From Mesocentrotus franciscanus (taxonomy: Eukaryota; Echinodermata; Echinoidea; Camarodonta; Strongylocentrotidae), in contig CP137684.1 in NCBI GenBank assembly GCA_037976565.1, forward strand, positions 20,956,259 through 21,020,258: DNA of 64,000 bases, read 5' to 3'. Below are positions 58,737 to 64,000 of this stretch, one piece after another (position 1 is the first letter of the stretch; each line of letters opens with the position of its first letter). The notes beneath the pieces were generated by a model. That model was not told the DNA's origin. It searched no databases and saw only the letters and a program-made list of their open reading frames with translations. Made by a program: the position numbers and the translations under genes.

Positions 58737-58930
58737 AATGTGAGCAGATATTTTGCAATATCGTCGTTGGTCTTCATCTGCAGTTCTTCCCGCAACCTTG
58801 TCCATAATTCCAAAGTTGACAACTGCAGTCGAATCCGTGCGGAAGATTCTTTTACTTTGGAGTCATACTTGACATGAGCAGCTCGACTCGATGCCCTTTT
58901 TGATGCTGGCGACAATGCCTTACGAGGCAT
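58737..58930 (-). CDS. Candidate first exon of copy A (W/LL module, variant b)
   Basis: ATG at 58930 opens 64 codons plus two bases to the donor ACATT|GTAAGA (exon end 58737, phase 2). The product begins MPRKALSPASKRASSRA, is basic, and ends ARIRLQLSTLELWTRLREEL followed by QMKTNDDIAKYLL. The (R/V)xL-x-LSTLE-x-W-x2-L and TND-x2-A-x2-LL pattern matches the other first exons, with nearly the same spacing as variant a. Joined to the acidic exon it would read YLLTL-FLHTKKS. The intron just downstream carries a copy of the repeat at 24345-24400. Confidence 0.72.
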
Positions 58931-59701
58931 CTTGTCGAATTCGTAATTACAAATATGTTTGATGATGTCGACCGAAGTTCGTACTACCAACTGGAGACAA
59001 ACAATAAGGAGGAGGCTAGCCACCAATAACGGAGGCTATAGTGGCTCTAAATCGAACAATAGAAAAGGAAAAATAAAATTTTGACCGTCTCGGCTGACGG
59101 TAACGGCAACAGATGTAAGTGATTAGATTTTGACATTTTAACTAAATAATGGCCTATATCGTTTTGAAGCTAAAAAGTTGCTCTTTACTCTCATATATGT
59201 ATAATGCTGAAACTTCCTGTCTGGGTCTTATTATTTCAGATTGAATTTAGGGCTCAAAACGGCACATCGGAAGGCTTGTCCCCACTGTAAATACAATAGT
59301 GACCAAAATACGTTTCAACTACTATGGAATGACATTTTAACTAAATAATGACCTATATTTACAACGTTTTAAAGCTGAAAAATTGCTTTTTACTCTCATA
59401 TGCCGAAGTATATGAGAGTAAAGAGCAAGTTTAAAGCTGTAAAACTAGAAACGCAATCGTGCCACAATGATATGCGTGCAATGACGTCTGTGTTACTACG
59501 TGTCAAATGAAAGAGCTTCTCACAGATTATTCAGAGCAATTTGTAAGAAATCTATAGCTCCTGTGATAGTGGAGAAAGGTAGGGTGAAAAAAGGCAAAAA
59601 AAAAAACCCTAAACGGACCAAATGGCATGTGGACGTCACGCATGAGTGATTACGGAGGACAAAGATTTCATTTTCAGTGAACTTGATTGGGTGCTAGAGA
59701 T

Positions 59702-59872
59702 GGAGTCGGGCTAACTCGGACCCGCTGTTAAAGCGGTCAGTTTTGGCAGGTTTGGGGCTAGGTTTAGGGTTAGGGTTAGATTTTGGGTTAGGGTTAGGGT
59801 AAAATGACAAAAATTGACCGTTTTTGCAGCGGGCCGTGTTGTCCCCGGGTCCGAGTTAGCCCGGACCCTAGA
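59702..59872. mobile_element. Foldback MITE with telomere-like core, copy 3
   Basis: Arms with GTCGGGCTAACTCGGACCC and GGGTCCGAGTTAGCCCGGAC enclose GGTTTAGGGTTAGGGTTAG and GGGTTAGGGTTAGGG, plus paired AAGCGGTCAG / TTGACCGTTTT. It is the best-preserved of the three copies. Confidence 0.78.
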
Positions 59873-60985
59873 GACTACGCCTAAGAAATCTCAAAGGAAT
59901 TGGGATAGAGGATCTAGAAAGGGCTCACATCATGGACCTACCATGCTCACAAGCACTTCGTGCAAAACGAATGGGATTGTGGTAAAAGAAGAACACGTGA
60001 TGACGCGTGCTGTGGCACTATAACGGCCATCCATACTAACATAATCATGCAGAGTATTAAATGGAGTCTAAAATGACCCCCTTGACAGATTTTTAAAATC
60101 CGGCCGACAAGCCCTTTTGGCCACCCAGAATACGCTTGCAAAATATCAAGGAAAAAGAAGGACGGAAAGGGGGCGAAAGCAGTCTGAAAAATGACGTCAT
60201 AGCCAATACGTGATATAATTGGGTGGAAATTCAGCGGAAATTGTATAGAGACCCTTGTTCAAATGTGATTTAGCCAACATTTACTGTGTAAACATATACA
60301 TGTACCGTATTTGGTATCATTTGAAAGGGCATTTCATTGCGGTCAGTTTGCAACCCTTTTCAGCTACGCGCAATGTACTGCACGCATTTAACAGGCTGTT
60401 GTGTTCAAGCGGACAAAATGGCGCCTGAAAGTCATGACCGATTCTAGAGAACAAGATTTCAGAGACCTTGATAAGATGCTAGAGACTGCGCCCAAGAAGT
60501 TTGTAAGGAATTGGGATATAGGAAGGGACCTAGGAAGGGCTCGCAAGCACTGCGTGCAAAACCAATGGGATTTGGGTGCATGATGAACACGTGATGACGC
60601 AAGCTGTGGCACTAACGGCCGTCCATACTAACACAATCATGCAGAGTGTAAAATGGCGTCTAAAATGGCCCCCTTGACGAATTTCAAAAATCCGGCTTCG
60701 AGAGGCCCGCGTTTGGCCACCAAGAATACGCTTGCAAAATTTCAAGGAAAAAAAAGGATGCATGGTAGGGGGGCGAAAAGCAGTCTGAAAAATGACGTCA
60801 TAGCCGATACGTTATCACTCGTATAGTGACCCTTGTTCAAATGCAATTTACTCAAATATTTCTGTGATAACATATAATGTATTTGGTATCATGCGAAAGA
60901 ACACTTCATTGCGGTCAGTTTGACACCATTGTCACCTGCGTGCAATGTACTGCATGCATTTAACGGCCTGTTACTGTTTTTTTTT
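59868..60985. repeat. Direct duplication of about 570 bp
   Basis: The first copy (about 59870-60400) and the second (about 60478-60985) share GGAATTGGGATA, AACACGTGATGACGC, GGCACTA...ACGGCC, CCATACTAACA, AATCATGCAGAGT, GCAGTCTGAAAAATGACGTC and TTTGGTATCAT. There is no coding frame. It lies between first-exon variants a and b. Confidence 0.82.
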
Positions 60986-61417
60986 TTTACCAAACTTGGC
61001 AGACAGTTGTCACGTGCTTGGATACATACATGTACATGTGTGTGCCAAGTTTCACTGACGTAGCAGTCGTAGGTATAAGGATCGTTATTTTAGAGCAAGT
61101 TGAAGTTATTTTGCAATTTTCTTGAAAATGCCGAATTTGGAGGGCAATTTTCTCAAATTGGGTCAGCGTTAGGGTATATAATTTTGTATTGGGCTGGAAA
61201 GGGCATATCTTCAAGTATCTAAATCCAAGAAAAGGGTACGGGTTTGGCCAGAAATGATGGAGGTATAGGCCTATATGGCCAAAGAAAGAAAGCCACTTCC
61301 CAGAACTTTAGAGGGCGCTATTTATCTTTTGCATAGCGCTACAGATACCCTACTAAAACGAATTACGGGGTCAAAGTAGGGATATGATTCTGAATAAGCG
61401 CCAGAATTTTAACTCAC

Positions 61418-61671
61418 CTGTCCAGTAGGGAGGACGCAAATTTGTCGTTTGTTGATTCATCAAACTCGTGCTCTTTTACTCTTTTCCATCGTCGGAATGT
61501 CTCTTCGCTCAACACTACTCTCTTCCTGCTCCTTCTATCAACACCAACACATTTTCCTCTTTCTTCATACGCAGCATTCGCCCTTCTTCTCGAAGCACCG
61601 TAGCGCTTCCACTGGGGTTCTTCCACCCCATTAGGTCCACCCCAACCTCCGGGAAGCTCCGGCTCCGTCAT
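61418..61671 (-). CDS. First exon of copy A (W/LL module, variant a)
   Basis: ATG at 61671 opens 84 codons plus two bases to a strong donor, GACAG|GTGAGT (exon end 61418, phase 2). The product starts MTEPELPGGWGG, continues with a basic Arg-rich region (GASRRRANAAYEERGKCVGV, DRRSRKR) and ends VVLSEETFRRWKRVKEHEFD followed by ESTNDKFASSLLDR. This is the clearest form of the module: VxLS-x-ETF-x-RW, then TND-x-FA-x2-LL. Joined to the acidic exon it reads LLDR-FLHTKKS. The shared intron words (TCAAAGTAGGGATATGATTC) just past this donor and past the copy B first exon identify it as the true counterpart. The upstream in-frame codon at 61677 is GTG, so ATG 61671 is preferred. Confidence 0.78.
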
Positions 61672-61859
61672 TTTCACAAGATGCGGTACGCAATATAGAT
61701 CTACACAAATATTGCCGACTCGAAAGCTATAACATCACTGAATTTTCCGCAGCAAATGCATAGACTTCCGAGCTATATGCCATATAGCTCTATGGCTTGA
61801 TATGCTTTAGTCGCGGCGCTCTGGAAAACACTCGGGTCCGGTCACGGCCCGGTAGCTAG

Positions 61860-63200
61860 CTGGCCAATTTTTTTTCAATGGTGTCTTCAAATCGGCTTTA
61901 TAAGGGGGAAGATTTAATCTTTCTTTAATCCTCTCGTTCACATCCCTCGCATTTTTTCCTCCTTTCACCTCTTCTATCGTCCTTTATTTATGTATATCTT
62001 ATTCTTTGATCATTCTACCATCCATTTCTTGAAATCCTTCTGCTATAACTTCTTAATCGCATTTCTGCCCTCTGTCGTAGTTTCTCCGTTTTTGTCACGC
62101 CTGCGTAGCAAAAAGCGAGACATACTGGCGCCGCTTTTCCGGTGGCGGCGGCGGCGTCAACATCAAAAACTGAACCAAGGTTAAGTTTTTGAATTTTTAA
62201 TATAATTTTGAAAGTATAAGTTCTTATTTAACGAAACTTAGACTAAAGGGTTATCAATTAATATCACCAATCATGTTATTAGTCTTTTAGGTGACAAAGT
62301 CAAGGTCAAATGTCATTTCAGGTCTGCAAACTTAGATTATGTTGTGGCGGCTCGGTGTAAAAATGTCAGAGGAAAAAATGTCTGAGTCAGAGGTAAAAAT
62401 GTCAGAGGTAAAAGTATTTTCAAAAAAGCAATACAGGTTGATTATTGGTAATGGTTGTATATTAGGCTTATCGAAAAGATATCGAAGTATTCTGTGCAGT
62501 CATTAATTTCAGCGCTGCTTTATTTACTTCTTTCTTTACTTTTATTTACCTTTCGACTGCCCGAAATTGTGACTTTTTGCCCGAAATTGTGACTTTTTGC
62601 CCGATTATATTGCCGAGGGGAGACGGGAGGGGGGTGTATCCTTCTTTTGGGGGCATAGTGACCCGGCTGCCTCCCCCTCATAAGGCTTTGTCTGAGCAAG
62701 TGATACTGGTACTGAGCACGACCCAAAGAATGTCTAAAATCGAGTAGTTTGGCCATGAATTATAGGCCGAGTTGTGGCTCGATGGTGTAATCATTAAATA
62801 AAAAGAAAAGTCATCACAGCCCCCCAAAGAGGATATGATATCACGCTGTGAGTCCTCCGCCCCGGCCACTTCACCGTCCCTTCTGAAGATTGATGGACAT
62901 TTTAACAGCGTGGCAATGACTACTATAAAATGTAATTTCCTACAAATACATATTTCCAACAATTTCACTTTCTTGTGGGCTTGATACTTTGATACTTTGA
63001 TACAAAGCAGAAAGCCGCCCATGTTACATCTACTATATGCTAAAGGCGCACCATTACATTCCAGAGAAGCGCGATCGAGTTGATCGTCCTATTGCGGTAT
63101 AAATAGTCTGGGAGAACATCAATAAGCAGCTTTGATACTCTGATACAAAGCAGAAAGCCGCCATTTATGTTACATGTACATCAAATGCTTACCGCACATG
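61860..63200. other. Upstream flank of copy A, repeats only
   Basis: About 62090-62350 is an inverted relative of the 33280-34780 repeat (GGCGCCGCTTTTCCGG, GTCAAGGTCAAATGTCATTT). At 62370-62420 and 62560-62600 there are short tandem units (AAAAATGTCAGAGGT; CCCGAAATTGTGACTTTTTG twice). TTTGATAC...CAAAGCAGAAAGCCGCC occurs at about 62985-63018 and 63131-63163. I see no exon or clear promoter. Confidence 0.5.
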
Positions 63201-63289
63201 GGCGTCAATCCTTGGGGGACGGGGAAACGTCCCCCACGAATTTGCAGATGGTGAAATGCCCCCCCCCCCGGTTTTGTCAGAAAAGAAGT

Positions 63290-64000
63290 TCTTTAATAAT
63301 TTAATGTAACGTCAAAGCTTCCGCGGGGAGGGCGGGGGAACTGAATTCAAACGAGGATTAAGAGTCGAGAACGGTACAACGAATCGTCTTCTTTCTCTGA
63401 TAATCAAATGAAACCGCACAGGTTCCGCGCTTTGCGCGGGAGGGAAACTTTATTCAAACAAGGATTAATTCGAGAACGGTACTATGATACGAAACGTCTC
63501 CTTTCTCTAAAAATTTAATGAAACGTCAAAGCTTCCGCGCTACGCGCGAGAGGGTGGAAATTGAATTCAGACATGGATTAAGGGTCGAGAACGGTAGAAC
63601 GAATCATTTTCTTTCTTTAATAATTTAATGTAACGTCAAAGCTTCCGCGGGGGCGGGGAACTGAATTCAGACGAGGATTAAGAGTCGAGAACGAACGAAT
63701 CGTCTTCTTTCTCTGATAATCAAATGAAACGGCACAGGTTCCGCGCTTTGCGCGGGAGGGAAACTTTATTCAAACAAGGATTAATTCGAGAACGGTACTA
63801 CGAAACGTCTCGGCCTTTCTCTAAAAATTTAATGAAACGTCAAAGCTTCCGCGCTACGCGCGAGAGGGTGGAAATTGAATTCAGACAAGGATTAAGAGTC
63901 GAGAACGGTAGAACGAATCATTTTCTTTCTTTAATAATTTATTGTAACGTCAAAGCTTCCGCGAGAGGGGGGGGGGGAACTGAATTCAAACGAGGATTAA
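63290..64000 (+). repeat. Satellite array with three-monomer higher-order unit, open at the right edge
   Basis: Monomers of about 100-110 bp contain GCTTCCGCG-like text, GAATTCA(A/G)AC(G/A)AGGATTAA, GTCGAGAACGGTA and CTTTCT(T/C)TAATAATTTAATG. Three monomer types alternate: GTCAAAGCTTCCGCGGGG, GCACAGGTTCCGCGCTTTGC and CAAAGCTTCCGCGCTACGCG. The same type returns at 63311, 63635 and 63949, a higher-order period of about 314-324 bp. The array continues beyond the window. Confidence 0.88.

Noticed and set aside
61671..61677. Start at 61677 for first exon a
   Set aside because: That codon is GTG. The first ATG in frame is at 61671, which is the normal choice for an animal gene.

Overview
The window is nuclear DNA from an animal, most likely an echinoderm (sea urchin or relative). 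I infer this from split genes with GT-AG introns, about 35-40% GC, abundant acatgta-type words, SINE heads derived from tRNA, gacctttgacct-type tandem repeats, and a very high density of short inverted-repeat transposons. Species was not determined. There is no bacterial, organellar, CRISPR or rRNA gene content. Less than 10% of the window is coding.

Region 1 (1-6.1 kb, + strand) holds the last six exons of a choline/ethanolamine phosphotransferase (CEPT1/CHPT1 type). The N-terminal exons with the catalytic CDP-alcohol phosphatidyltransferase motif lie upstream of the window. Two single-base frame breaks sit at short homopolymers in otherwise well-preserved exons, so assembly error is the leading explanation. 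Region 2 (6.1-13 kb) is intergenic and made of SINEs, MITEs and a 1.2 kb TTAA-flanked element with an acidic ORF.

Region 3 (13-62 kb, - strand) is a tandem duplication of one C2H2 zinc-finger gene. Copy B spans 28.4 to 16.6 kb and copy A spans 61.7 to 38.0 kb. Both have the same four-part plan: (1) a first exon encoding a short module with a Trp and a terminal D-x(2)-A-x(2)-LL motif; (2) a large exon with a CxxC start and a long Glu/Asp tract; (3) a 50-nt Ser/Lys linker exon; (4) a terminal zinc-finger exon. Junction phases are 2, 0, 2 throughout, so exons can be exchanged without losing frame. Copy A has three candidate first exons (61.5, 58.8 and 54.3 kb) and two alternative terminal finger exons (41.2-42.0 kb with 5 fingers, 38.0-38.9 kb with 7). 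Copy B has one of each, and its finger exon is broken by a 2-nt and a 4-nt deletion, giving a stop inside the first finger. The locus therefore looks like a combinatorial zinc-finger gene beside a decaying duplicate. Its products are probably nuclear DNA-binding proteins; targets are unknown.

The introns and spacers are a dense mosaic of mobile DNA. It includes a superfamily of TTAA-flanked long-inverted-repeat elements, in two cases checkable against empty sites; a 193-bp MITE with a 3-bp target duplication present in only one duplicate; a 1.2 kb foldback element with tandem repeats in both arms; several near-perfect palindromes; a MITE family carrying telomere-like (TTAGGG)n cores; a LINE reverse-transcriptase relic; and a higher-order satellite running off the right edge. 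All calls come from reading the sequence; no database search or alignment program was used.
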